Shown piece after piece: positions 43,603-51,737 of a stretch of DNA of 64,000 bases. The position numbers and the translations under genes are program-made. The first letter of the stretch is position 1, and each line of letters starts with the position of its first letter. The notes beneath the pieces were generated by a model. The model saw only the letters and a list, made by a program, of their open reading frames with translations, was not told the DNA's origin and did no database searches. Source of the stretch: Desulfomicrobium escambiense DSM 10707 (GTDB taxonomy: Bacteria > Desulfobacterota > Desulfovibrionia > Desulfovibrionales > Desulfomicrobiaceae); assembly GCF_000428825.1 (NCBI RefSeq), contig NZ_AUAR01000008.1, positions 120,430 through 184,429 on the forward strand. The letters run 5' to 3'.

Positions 43603-44052
43603 ATGTTCAGACTCGTCACGACGGCGGACGAACTCGTCAAGGTGGCCATGATCCGGGCCATCGTGTTCATGGAGGAGCAGGGAATTTCCTGCGCCGAGGA
43701 GATGGACGGGCACGACCACGCAGCCCTGCACGTCCTGGGCGTGATCGACGGGGAGCCCGTGGCCTGCGGCCGCATCCGCTTCCTGGCCGGCGAGGCCAAG
43801 CTGCAGCGTCTGGCCGTGCGCCGGGCCTGGCGCGGCCGGGGCGTCGGCGGGAAGCTCCTGGCCTTCATGCTCGACCAGTGTCGGGAGCACGGCTTCCACC
43901 GCTTCGTCCTGAACGCCCAGACCAGGGCCCTCGGATTCTACGCCCGGCACGGCTTCTGCGTCTGCGGGGAAGAATTCATGGAAGCCGGCATCCCCCACGT
44001 CCTGATGCGCTGCGTCGAAGAGCCCCCGCCCGAAGGAGCAGTCCCCCTCTGA
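43603..44052 (+). CDS. GNAT-family N-acetyltransferase
   Basis: 149 residues with a complete GNAT fold: VFMEEQGI in the N-terminal part, GRIRFLAGEAKLQRLAV (motif D), the acetyl-CoA loop RRAWRGRGVGGKLL (motif A, RxxGxG) and AQTRALGFYARHGF (motif B). It resembles the ElaA/YjcF-like group. Substrate unknown. The MFS gene starts 83 nt downstream and may be co-transcribed. Confidence 0.88.
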   Translation: MFRLVTTADELVKVAMIRAIVFMEEQGISCAEEMDGHDHAALHVLGVIDGEPVACGRIRFLAGEAKLQRLAVRRAWRGRGVGGKLLAFMLDQCREHGFHRFVLNAQTRALGFYARHGFCVCGEEFMEAGIPHVLMRCVEEPPPEGAVPL

Positions 44053-44135
44053 GCCGCACCCGCGGCGCACGACTCCGGACGGCCCCGCCTCAGGTCTGGG
44101 GCCTCTCCCATCCGCACTCCCAAGGACCTCGCTGC

Positions 44136-45290
44136 ATGAAGCAACTCTCGCCCCTGGCCCTGCAGGCCCTGGTCTTCGCCCTGGTCTCGGCCAGCTTCAC
44201 CACCATCTATCTGGTCCAGCCCGTGCTGCCCGTGCTGCAGGCTGAGTTCGGCGTCTCCATCTCCAGAGCCGCCCAGACCGTGTCCATGGTCATCCTCGGG
44301 GTGGCCCTCTCGACCCTCGTCTTCGGGCGGCTGGCGGACATGTACCCCGTCAAGCCCTTCATCGCCGTCGGGGGGACCGTGGTTGCCGCGGCGGGAATGG
44401 CCTGCGCCCTGACCGGGAGCCTCGACGCCATCATCGCCCTGCGCCTGGTGCAGGGGCTGGGCATCCCGGCCCTGACCACCTGCCTGGCGGCCTACCTGGC
44501 CCGCAACCTGCCCGTGGAGCGCCTGAACGTGGTCATGGGCTCCTACGTCTCGGCCACGGTCGTTGGCGGGCTGGGTGGGCGGCTCCTGGGCGGATGGATC
44601 CATCCGCCCCTGCACTGGCGCTACGCCTTCGTCACGGCCTCGGTCCTGGTCCTGGTCACGGCCGCGGCCGCCGTTGTTCTCCTACCCGCCGAGGAGCGGC
44701 CGGCCGGAAAAACCGACACGGGCCCGGGCTACCTTGAACTCATGCGCCGTCCCGACCTGCTGCAAAACTTCGCCGTGGGCTTCGGCTCCCTCTTCGTCTT
44801 CGGCGCGACCTTCAACTACCTGCCCTTCTACCTGAGCGCCCCGCCCTTCTCGGCGGACACAAACCGCATCACGCTCCTCTACCTGACCTACATCGTCGGC
44901 GTGATCATCGCCCCCCTCTCGGGCAGGTTCAGCAACCGCTTCGGCAACGGCCTGACCATGATCCTGGGCTCCCTGACCTTCGCCGCGGCGCTGCTCCTGA
45001 GCCACGTCCCGCATCTGGGCGTGGTCTGCCTGAGCCTGGGCCTGGCCTGCGCCGGGTTCTTCGCCATCCACGCAGCCGCCGTGGGCAGCATGAACCGCAG
45101 GCTCTCCTCCAGCCGGGGCAGGGCCAATTCGCTCTATATCCTGTGGTATTATCTGGGCGGGTCGGCGGGAATCACGGTCATGGGGTACGGCTTCAAGCAC
45201 TTCGGCTGGACCGGGGTGACGGGGTCGGGGCTTGCCATGCTCGCGCTGCTTCTGGCCGCAGGCGTGCGCGAGCTGCGCGGCGGCCGGTAA
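44136..45290 (+). CDS. MFS transporter
   Basis: 384 residues with twelve predicted membrane helices. The loop 2-3 motif is degenerate but recognisable (VFGRLADMYPVKP), and AAYLARNLPVERLNVVMGSYVSA resembles motif-B/C regions of the arabinose/multidrug efflux group (YnfM-like). ATG 44136 is used. It ends exactly where the convergent TPR gene ends, without any spacer between the two stop codons. Likely an exporter; substrate not assignable. Confidence 0.85.
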   Translation: MKQLSPLALQALVFALVSASFTTIYLVQPVLPVLQAEFGVSISRAAQTVSMVILGVALSTLVFGRLADMYPVKPFIAVGGTVVAAAGMACALTGSLDAIIALRLVQGLGIPALTTCLAAYLARNLPVERLNVVMGSYVSATVVGGLGGRLLGGWIHPPLHWRYAFVTASVLVLVTAAAAVVLLPAEERPAGKTDTGPGYLELMRRPDLLQNFAVGFGSLFVFGATFNYLPFYLSAPPFSADTNRITLLYLTYIVGVIIAPLSGRFSNRFGNGLTMILGSLTFAAALLLSHVPHLGVVCLSLGLACAGFFAIHAAAVGSMNRRLSSSRGRANSLYILWYYLGGSAGITVMGYGFKHFGWTGVTGSGLAMLALLLAAGVRELRGGR

Positions 45291-46100
45291 TCAGCTCAGG
45301 CTAACCGCGGAAAGGTATCTTCTGAACTTGAGGGCCTCTTCATGGCCCGGATTGATGCCTAGGCACGTCTCAAGCGTCCTGTCGGCGTCGCCGATGCGTC
45401 CGTCCTCAAAAAACGCCCGGGCCAGGTTGAAGTAGAGGTTCTCGTCCGTCGTGCACAGTTCGATGGCGCGGGCGTAGTATCTGCGCGCCTGTTCGAGCAT
45501 CTTCTGCTTGCGCAGCTCGATGCCGAACTGGTTGAAAAGATGCTTGTGTTCGGGCGCCGCGAACCCGTCCAGGCCGATGAGCTCCTCGAAGAGCACCTTG
45601 GCCTTTTCGTGCTGATCGTACTGCAGGTAGGTCAGGCCCAGGCCGAACATGGCCCGCACGTTCTTCTCGTCCAGCCCCAGGGCGTTGGTGTACTCCATGG
45701 CCGCCGAATACGGCTCGCCCTTGGCGCGGTGCCGGTCGCCCTTGGCCACGTGCTTGGCGATCCGCTTCATGACCGGCTTGACCTTCTTCAGGAACATGTC
45801 CACTTCCGGCTGATACTGCGTGATCAGCTCGGCCAGGGTGACCTCCACGGCCGGTCCCGAGGGGGCCCAGTTGGCGTTCAGCGACTGCACAGCCAAGAGG
45901 TCGTCATCGATCTGCTTAGCGTAGTAGTAGAGGGTGCTGTCCTCCCTCTTGGCCGTGGTGCCAGTGCCGATGATGACCGAGGACCGTTTGGAGCAGACGC
46001 ATTCCAGCCCCAGGTCCGTGGCCATGCAGTATTTGGACACTTCCGCGATGGAGCATCCGTCCTCAGAGATCATTCCCGAATCCATGTCGATTTTCGTCAC
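45291..46100 (-). CDS. TPR-repeat protein
   Basis: 269 residues from a GTG at 46100, two nt after the nitroreductase stop; an internal ATG (46082) is an alternative. The open frame further upstream overlaps the nitroreductase and is not used. The N-terminal 100 residues have a Cys-containing segment (GCSIAEVSKYC, CVCSKRS) without known fold. The C-terminal half contains TPR units such as SAAMEYTNALGLDEKNVRAMFGL, ARRYYARAIELCTTDENLYF and ADRTLETCLGINPGHEEA. It is probably a scaffold. Related Desulfovibrio proteins exist, function unknown. Confidence 0.7.
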   Translation of the reverse strand: MTKIDMDSGMISEDGCSIAEVSKYCMATDLGLECVCSKRSSVIIGTGTTAKREDSTLYYYAKQIDDDLLAVQSLNANWAPSGPAVEVTLAELITQYQPEVDMFLKKVKPVMKRIAKHVAKGDRHRAKGEPYSAAMEYTNALGLDEKNVRAMFGLGLTYLQYDQHEKAKVLFEELIGLDGFAAPEHKHLFNQFGIELRKQKMLEQARRYYARAIELCTTDENLYFNLARAFFEDGRIGDADRTLETCLGINPGHEEALKFRRYLSAVSLS

Positions 46101-46102
46101 GC

Positions 46103-46762
46103 TCAAAACCAGCGCACCATCTGCTCTAGGGGCCGGCGCTTCTTGCGCCTGGCGGGTTTGACCCGGTAGCCGAAGGCCAGCATGTATGCCACCCCGTATT
46201 CGTCCAGATCCACGCCGAAATCCTCGGCCAGCACCTCGTCCACCTTGTCCTGGGCGTACCCTTCGATGGGGCAGGAGTCGATGCCGATGAGGGCCGCGGC
46301 GGTCATCATGTTGGCCTGGGCGATGTAGCACTGCTTGCAGGCCCAGTCGAACATGGCCCGATCGCTATCCAGAAGGCGGAAGTCCGACTGCTGAAAGGTG
46401 GCGTAGTACTCCGTACGGGCCGTGATGCGTTCCTCGGGCAGTTCCTGGATGGTGCGCATGAACTCGGCGATGCCGACGCTGTCGAACTTGAGCAGCGGGG
46501 TCTTCATGGCCAGGCAGACCAGAAAATGGCTGGCCGTGGGAATCTGGGTCTTTCCGCCCCAGGTGTGGGGCAGGAGCTTGCGGCGGAAGTCCATGTCCTG
46601 GACCACCAGGAAGAGCCAGGGTTCGAAGCCGAAGGAACTCGGCGAGAGCCGCGCCGTCTCCAGGATGAAGAGAAAGTCCTCCTCGGAAATCTTGGCTTCG
46701 GGATCGAACTCCTTGCAGGCATGGCGGAACATGAAGGCATCGAGAATGATCTGCTTATCCAT
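46103..46762 (-). CDS. Nitroreductase-family NAD(P)H oxidoreductase
   Basis: 219 residues. FMN-binding features of the NfsB/YdgI group: RHACKEFDPEAKISEEDF at the N terminus, ARLSPSSFGFEPWLFLVV and IDSCPIEGYAQDKVDEVLAEDFGVD, then the ending with GYRVKPARRKKRR. Flavin enzymes of this family reduce nitro compounds, quinones or act in dehydrogenation. It is the first gene of a two-gene unit with the TPR protein. Confidence 0.88.
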   Translation of the reverse strand: MDKQIILDAFMFRHACKEFDPEAKISEEDFLFILETARLSPSSFGFEPWLFLVVQDMDFRRKLLPHTWGGKTQIPTASHFLVCLAMKTPLLKFDSVGIAEFMRTIQELPEERITARTEYYATFQQSDFRLLDSDRAMFDWACKQCYIAQANMMTAAALIGIDSCPIEGYAQDKVDEVLAEDFGVDLDEYGVAYMLAFGYRVKPARRKKRRPLEQMVRWF

Positions 46763-47170
46763 AAAGTAGTCTCCGGGGAAAGGGTCGTACGAAGGACCGG
46801 GTCATGTCCGGCCATCTCTGCAGTACGCATGGTCGCCCATGAGTTCAAGGCCGGAGGGCCCCTCAAGTCTGAATGCCTTCTTCCACGACGCCAACCAAGA
46901 TAACAAAAAATACGAAATGAGCCGAGAAGTGTTATAAATTTAAATTTCGTACTACCGATGCCACGAAATCGGCCCCGCCTATATGTACGCAATATCTATA
47001 TACAGATGGCCGATAGTATTCTGTTTTTCTCCTTATCCCCATTGACCTGCATCATTTCCCTATGCTATGGGAAAGAAAGGCCAAACTTCTACGCTACAGA
47101 ACTGTTGCGGTTACGACTGTGCGCCTTCTCGGCGCCTGTCTTTTTATTCATACACTGATGGAGGTGTGTT
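46763..47170. other. 408-bp regulatory gap before the hydrogenase operon
   Basis: No gene. An inverted repeat TACGAAAT (46911-46918) and ATTTCGTA (46944-46951) flanks an AT-rich core, a possible operator. TTGACC at 47042-47047 with CTATGG or TATGGG about 17-18 nt downstream may be the hydrogenase promoter. A small GC hairpin (47121-47125 with 47131-47135) followed by ctgtcttttt could attenuate. No clear -24/-12 sigma-54 site was found. The stretch is more AT-rich than its neighbours. Confidence 0.5.
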
Positions 47171-48130
47171 ATGAAGTTTGCGGTAGGTTTAGGCAAACCC
47201 GGGGCCGAGGAACGGCTGGAAAAAAGTGGGATCTCACGCCGAGATTTCATGAAGTTCTGTTCCACCATCGCCGCGGTCATGGGTATGGAGGCGTCATTTG
47301 CCAACAAAATCGCCCTGGCGATGACCTCTCCCAAGCGTCCTTCCGTGGTCTGGCTGCATAACGCAGAATGCACAGGCTGCTCCGAATCCATTCTGCGCGC
47401 GGTTCGTCCCTTTATCGACGACCTGATCCTGGACACAATCAGCCTTGACTACCACGAGACCATCATGGCCGCCGCTGGTCACAAGGCAGAAGAAGCCCTC
47501 CATCAGGCCATCAGTTCGCCCAACGGCTTCCTCTGCGTTGTCGAAGGCGGCATCCCGACCAAGGACAACGGCATCTACGGCAAGGTCGCCGGACGGACCA
47601 TGCTGGAGATCTGCTCCGAAGTTGTGCCCAAAGCCATCGCGACCATCTCCTACGGCACCTGCGCCACCTACGGCGGCGTACAGGCAGCCAAGCCCAACCC
47701 GACAGGCGCCTTGGGCGTCAACGACGCCCTGAAGCACCTGGGCGTCAACGCCGTGAACATCCCCGGCTGTCCGCCCAACCCCTACAATCTGGTCGGCACC
47801 ATCGTTCACCTGCTGACCCACAACCTGGCCATCCCCGAGATGGACGACATCAACCGTCCAATCATGTTCTACGGCGAGACCGTGCACGAACAGTGCGAAC
47901 GCCTGCCCCATTACGAGGCCGGCGAGTTCGCCCCCTCCTTTGATTCAGAAGAAGCCCGCAAGGGATGGTGCCTGGCGAAGCTCGGCTGCAAAGGCCCCAC
48001 CACCTACAACAACTGCCCCAAGGTCCTGTTCAACCAGACGAACTGGCCGGTCAAGGCCGGACACCCGTGTATCGGTTGCAGTGAACCCGATTTCTGGGAT
48101 TCTTCTTCGCCCTTCTACGAAGAAGCGTAA
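47171..48130 (+). CDS. hynB: Periplasmic [NiFe] hydrogenase small subunit
   Basis: 319 residues. A Tat signal SRRDFMKFC at 23-31 is preceded by a 22-residue n-region. The mature protein coordinates three Fe-S clusters: proximal via [18 protein letters not shown] and IPGCPPNP; the distal and medial clusters via [10 protein letters not shown] and the C-terminal run [33 protein letters not shown]. The Pro in [10 protein letters not shown] suggests a medial [3Fe-4S], as in D. gigas. No C-terminal membrane anchor, so it is soluble periplasmic (group 1 uptake). GGAGG precedes ATG. First gene of the operon. Confidence 0.95.
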   Translation: MKFAVGLGKPGAEERLEKSGISRRDFMKFCSTIAAVMGMEASFANKIALAMTSPKRPSVVWLHNAECTGCSESILRAVRPFIDDLILDTISLDYHETIMAAAGHKAEEALHQAISSPNGFLCVVEGGIPTKDNGIYGKVAGRTMLEICSEVVPKAIATISYGTCATYGGVQAAKPNPTGALGVNDALKHLGVNAVNIPGCPPNPYNLVGTIVHLLTHNLAIPEMDDINRPIMFYGETVHEQCERLPHYEAGEFAPSFDSEEARKGWCLAKLGCKGPTTYNNCPKVLFNQTNWPVKAGHPCIGCSEPDFWDSSSPFYEEA

Positions 48131-48180
48131 TCGGCTGTTGCGTCAGGCACAAACATCACTGAATTCAGAGGAGAGAACAT

Positions 48181-49890
48181 ATGTCCGGTTGCAAACCCAA
48201 CCAAGCTCCGGGTGTCGTCGCCACCCCAATGGATAAGAACTTCAAGGGGCCCATCATCGTTGACCCCGTGACCCGCATCGAAGGTCATCTCAAGATCGAA
48301 GTCGAAGTGGACAAGGGCAAGGTCACCAACGTCTGGTCGAGCTCGCAGCTGTTCCGCGGCCTGGAACTGATCCTCAAGGGCCGCGACCCGCGCGACGCCC
48401 AGCACTTCACCCAGCGCTCCTGCGGCGTGTGCACCTACACCCACGCCCTGGCCTCGACCCGCTGCGTGGACAACGCCGTCGGCGTGGACAAAAACCTGCC
48501 CGACAACGCGCGCCTCATCCGCAACCTCGTCCTGGCCGCGCAGTTCCTGCATGACCACATCGTGCACTTCTATCATCTGCACGCCCTGGACTGGGTCGAC
48601 GTGACCGCAGCCCTGACCGCGGACCCGAAGAAGGCCGCATCCATCGCCAACTCCATCTCCACCCGCCAGACCAAGGCCGAAGACCTCAAGGCCGTGCAGG
48701 ACAAGGTCAAGAGCCTGGTTGACTCCGGCCAGCTCGGCATCTTCACCAACGCCTACTTCCTCGGCGGCCACGACGCCTACTACCTGCCGCCCGAAGTCAA
48801 CCTCATCGCCACCGCGCACTACCTGGAAGCCCTGCACCTGCAGGTCAAGGCAGCCCGCGCCATGGCCGTGTTTGGCGCCAAGAACCCGCACACCCAGTTC
48901 ACCGTGGTCGGCGGCGTGACCTGCTACGAGAGCCTGACCAACGAGCGCATGGCCGAGTTCGTGGGCCTCTTCCAGGAAACCAAGAAGTTCATCGACGAAT
49001 GCTACATCCCGGACCTCCTGGCCGTGGCTTCCTACTACAAGGACTGGGCCGCCATCGGCGGAACCACCCACTTCATGAGCTTCGGCGAGTTCCCGGCCGT
49101 GGAAAACGACCTGAACAGCCGCTGGCTGCCCCCGGGCGTCATCCTCAACCGCAACATCGGCAAGGTCGATGCTTTCAACCCCAAACTGATCGAAGAGCAC
49201 GTCCGCCACAGCTGGTATCAGGGCGACAAGGCCCACCACCCCTTCCAAGGCGTGACCGAGCCCAAGTACACCTCCTATGAGGACCGGGACCGCTACTCCT
49301 GGATGAAGGCCCCGCGCTACGACAAGCTGTCCGTGGAAACCGGCCCCCTGGCCACCGTCCTGGTCGCCTACGGCAAGGGCCACCCCGAAGTGAAGAAGAC
49401 CGTGGACTACGTCCTCAACCATCTGGGCGTCGGCCCGGCGGCCCTCTTCTCCACCCTGGGCCGCACGGCAGCCCGCGGCATCGAGACCAAGGTCATCGCC
49501 GACAAGCTCATGGACTGGGTCAACGAGCTGGCCGAGAACGTGAAAAAGGGCGACACCAAGATCTACCAGGACTGGAAGATGCCCGACGAAGCCGAGGGCG
49601 TCGGATTCGTCAACGCCCCCCGCGGTGCCCTGAGCCACTGGATCAAGATCAAGGGCGGCAAGATCGAGAACTTCCAGCTGGTCGTCCCGTCCACCTGGAA
49701 CCTCGGCCCGCGCTGCTCCGAGGGTAAACTCTCGGCCGTGGAAGAGGCCCTCATGGGCACCCCCATCGCCGACGCGGAACGCCCGGTGGAAATCCTCAGA
49801 ACCGTGCACTCCTACGACCCCTGCATCGCCTGCGGCGTGCATGTCATCGACGCCAAGACCAACCAGGTCCGCAAGTTCAAGATCCTGTAA
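48181..49890 (+). CDS. hynA: Periplasmic [NiFe] hydrogenase large subunit
   Basis: 569 residues carrying the Ni-Fe site: L1 motif RSCGVCTYTHALAS and L2 motif DPCIACGVH. Both L2 ligands are encoded by TGC, so this is a [NiFe], not a [NiFeSe], enzyme. The 15 residues after the L2 His (VIDAKTNQVRKFKIL) form the C-terminal extension cut off after nickel insertion. It has no signal peptide and travels with the Tat-exported small subunit. GAGGAGAG precedes ATG. The maturation protease is encoded next. Confidence 0.96.
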   Translation: MSGCKPNQAPGVVATPMDKNFKGPIIVDPVTRIEGHLKIEVEVDKGKVTNVWSSSQLFRGLELILKGRDPRDAQHFTQRSCGVCTYTHALASTRCVDNAVGVDKNLPDNARLIRNLVLAAQFLHDHIVHFYHLHALDWVDVTAALTADPKKAASIANSISTRQTKAEDLKAVQDKVKSLVDSGQLGIFTNAYFLGGHDAYYLPPEVNLIATAHYLEALHLQVKAARAMAVFGAKNPHTQFTVVGGVTCYESLTNERMAEFVGLFQETKKFIDECYIPDLLAVASYYKDWAAIGGTTHFMSFGEFPAVENDLNSRWLPPGVILNRNIGKVDAFNPKLIEEHVRHSWYQGDKAHHPFQGVTEPKYTSYEDRDRYSWMKAPRYDKLSVETGPLATVLVAYGKGHPEVKKTVDYVLNHLGVGPAALFSTLGRTAARGIETKVIADKLMDWVNELAENVKKGDTKIYQDWKMPDEAEGVGFVNAPRGALSHWIKIKGGKIENFQLVVPSTWNLGPRCSEGKLSAVEEALMGTPIADAERPVEILRTVHSYDPCIACGVHVIDAKTNQVRKFKIL

Positions 49891-49900
49891 TCATGTACAC

Positions 49901-49935
49901 AAAGGGGGCCCCGCTTTCCGGGGCCCCTTTCTTTC
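49901..49935 (+). terminator. Hairpin between hydrogenase and protease genes
   Basis: aaaggggg-cccc pairs with ggggccccttt around gctttcc with one bulged G, followed by ctttcctt. It probably reduces readthrough so that structural subunits outnumber maturation factors. Confidence 0.75.
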
Positions 49936-50013
49936 CTTGAACCGGAACCCGTTTTTGCGTAGCACAAGCGGCGAAGCGGACATCGTCACCCATTTTCCAA
50001 CACGGAACAGTTC

Positions 50014-50499
50014 ATGGCAGACAAGCGCATTCTCGTTCTCGGCGTGGGCAACATCCTGTTCACCGACGAAGGCATCGGCGTGCGCTGCATCGAACGGATG
50101 CAGCAGGATTTCACCTTTTCTGACAACGTCAGCCTCCTGGACGGCGGCACCCTGGGCACGAAGCTCATGGGATCCATCCTCGAGTCGGATTACCTCATCG
50201 TCTGCGACGCGGTCCTGTGCGGCGACGAACCCGGCTCCGTATACCGCCTCATGGGCGAGGATTTGCGCAAGAGCCTCGCCTTCCGCGACTCCATGCACCA
50301 GACGGACCTGGTGGACACCCTGGGCATGTGCGAACTGGTCGGCAACCGGCCCGAGGCGATCGTCATCGGCATGGAGCCCTTCGACTACCACACCATGGCT
50401 TTGGAGCTCTCTGAAACCGCCGACCGCGCCATGCCCGTCATGATCGAGTCCGTGGTCAGGGAGATCCTCTCGGCCGGCGGAACCTGCACACCCAACTGA
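50014..50499 (+). CDS. hynC: Hydrogenase maturation endopeptidase (HyaD/HynC family)
   Basis: 161 residues. Peptidase M52 motif ILVLGVGNILFTDEGIGV at the N terminus; the nickel-sensing Glu/Asp (DEG), Asp in VCDAVLCGDEPG and the His in EPFDYHTMAL (metal ligand) are present. It removes the C-terminal extension of the large subunit encoded just upstream. It is specific to its own hydrogenase as a rule. hypC follows 11 nt later, within one operon. Confidence 0.93.
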   Translation: MADKRILVLGVGNILFTDEGIGVRCIERMQQDFTFSDNVSLLDGGTLGTKLMGSILESDYLIVCDAVLCGDEPGSVYRLMGEDLRKSLAFRDSMHQTDLVDTLGMCELVGNRPEAIVIGMEPFDYHTMALELSETADRAMPVMIESVVREILSAGGTCTPN

Positions 50500-50510
50500 A
50501 GGAGGTAACC

Positions 50511-50786
50511 ATGTGTCTGGCCATTCCCGCAAAAATTGAATCCATCGAGAACGGCGTTGCCCAGTGCCGCGTCGGCGAAGGCGAGACCTTCGTGACCGCC
50601 TCCCTCATGCTTCTGGACCAGGAAGCGACCTTGGGAGACTACGTCATCATCCATGCCGGCTTCGCCATCCGCAAGCTGGACCTCAAGGAAGCCCAGGAAA
50701 CCCTGACCATCCTTCGTGACCTGGCCAACGCCTACGACGAAGTGCAACGCAAGTACAACACGGAGGTCGGCGGTGTCGAAGCCTGA
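50511..50786 (+). CDS. hypC: Hydrogenase assembly chaperone HypC
   Basis: 91 residues, beginning MCLAIPAKIESIE with the essential Cys2, then GDYVIIHAGFAIRKLD as in the OB-fold family. HypC works with HypD in making the Fe(CN)2CO unit and chaperones the large subunit. GGAGG at 5-9 nt upstream. The final codons overlap the GTG start of the following ADP-ribosylglycohydrolase-like gene. hypD, hypE and hypF are not in the window. Confidence 0.94.
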   Translation: MCLAIPAKIESIENGVAQCRVGEGETFVTASLMLLDQEATLGDYVIIHAGFAIRKLDLKEAQETLTILRDLANAYDEVQRKYNTEVGGVEA

Positions 50787-51597
50787 TGCCGACAAGGCCC
50801 TCGGCTGCCTGACGGGGCTGGCCGTGTGCGAGGCCCTGGCCGAACTTTCCGGAACGACCCCGCCCGTCACGGTGCCCCTGGAGAGCGGACTGTGGGGTGA
50901 CGGCACCTCCATGACCCTGGCCATTGCCGAGAGCCTGGCCGAATGCGGCGGCGTGGACGAGCGCGACCAGATGGTCCGCCTGACCAGCTGGTTCCGCTAC
51001 GGCTACCAGAGCTCCGGGGAGACCTGCGACCGCATCGACGATACCGTCAAGGCCGCCATCATGCGCTTCGAGCGCACCTGGAACCCCATCGACGAAGACC
51101 TGACCCAGGGCGATGCGTGCCTGGCCCGCGTCGCGCCGACGGCAATATTTTTCGCGGGTGCGACCGAAGCGGCCCTGGACGCCTGCGCACGCGCCACCCG
51201 CATCACCCATTCTGGCCGCCAGAGCGTGGACGCCTGCAGACTGTTGGCGGCCATGCTGGACGAAGCCCTGACGGGAGCGGACAAGCAGCGCGTCCTGCGC
51301 CCGCAGCCTCCCGCGGACCTCTGCCCCGAAGCCGAGAGCCTGTGTGGGACCGCTCCGGCCCCTGGCGAACACCCGGCCTGCCGGGCGCTGGCCGCGGCCG
51401 TGAACGCCTTTGCCGGAAGCGAATCCTTCGCTTACGGCTGCGCCCTGTGCCTGCCGCACGGACCGCGCGCCATGGCCGCCTATGGGCAGTTGGCCGGCGC
51501 CTGGTACGGTTTCGAGGCCATACCCGCGGCCTGGCGGCAGAGTCTGGCCCGCGTCGAGCTGCTGCAGAAAGCGGCGGAGTCCTTGCAGAAAAGCTGA
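50773..51597 (+). CDS. Degenerate ADP-ribosylglycohydrolase (DraG)-fold protein
   Basis: 274 residues from GTG 50773, overlapping hypC by 14 nt, with GGAGG 6 nt upstream. The fold matches ADP-ribosylglycohydrolases along its length: ESGLWGDGTSMTLAIAESL, DQMVRLTSWFRYGYQSSG, SVDACRLLAAMLDEAL and AAYGQLAGAWYGFEAIPAAW. The di-metal ligands are largely lost: the usual WTDDT is WGDGT (41-45), and the C-terminal D-D/A-D-T loop is PHGPRAMA (228-235). The N-terminal GDxxG is GLAVCE. It is therefore unlikely to be a Mg-dependent hydrolase. Tight coupling to hypC suggests a role in hydrogenase assembly or regulation, which is inference. Confidence 0.8.
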   Translation: MSKPDADKALGCLTGLAVCEALAELSGTTPPVTVPLESGLWGDGTSMTLAIAESLAECGGVDERDQMVRLTSWFRYGYQSSGETCDRIDDTVKAAIMRFERTWNPIDEDLTQGDACLARVAPTAIFFAGATEAALDACARATRITHSGRQSVDACRLLAAMLDEALTGADKQRVLRPQPPADLCPEAESLCGTAPAPGEHPACRALAAAVNAFAGSESFAYGCALCLPHGPRAMAAYGQLAGAWYGFEAIPAAWRQSLARVELLQKAAESLQKS

Positions 51598-51638
51598 AGT
51601 CCGACAAAACTTGCCAAAAGCCCCCCCCGTCCGTAGCA

Positions 51639-51672
51639 TGGGAACGCCTTTGCGGCGCTCCCATTTTTTTTG
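51639..51672 (+). terminator. Terminator of the hydrogenase operon
   Basis: atgggaacgcc pairs with ggcgctcccat (one mismatch) around tttgc and is followed by seven more T. Confidence 0.85.
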
Positions 51673-51737
51673 CGCCCAAGGCCCTGCGGATGTTGCCCCT
51701 TTGCCGAAAGAACACAGAACATAAGCGAGTTTGCAAT

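Noticed and set aside
49816..49833. [NiFeSe] hydrogenase
   Set aside because: Both cysteines of the C-terminal DPCIAC motif are TGC codons, so the enzyme is a standard [NiFe] type.
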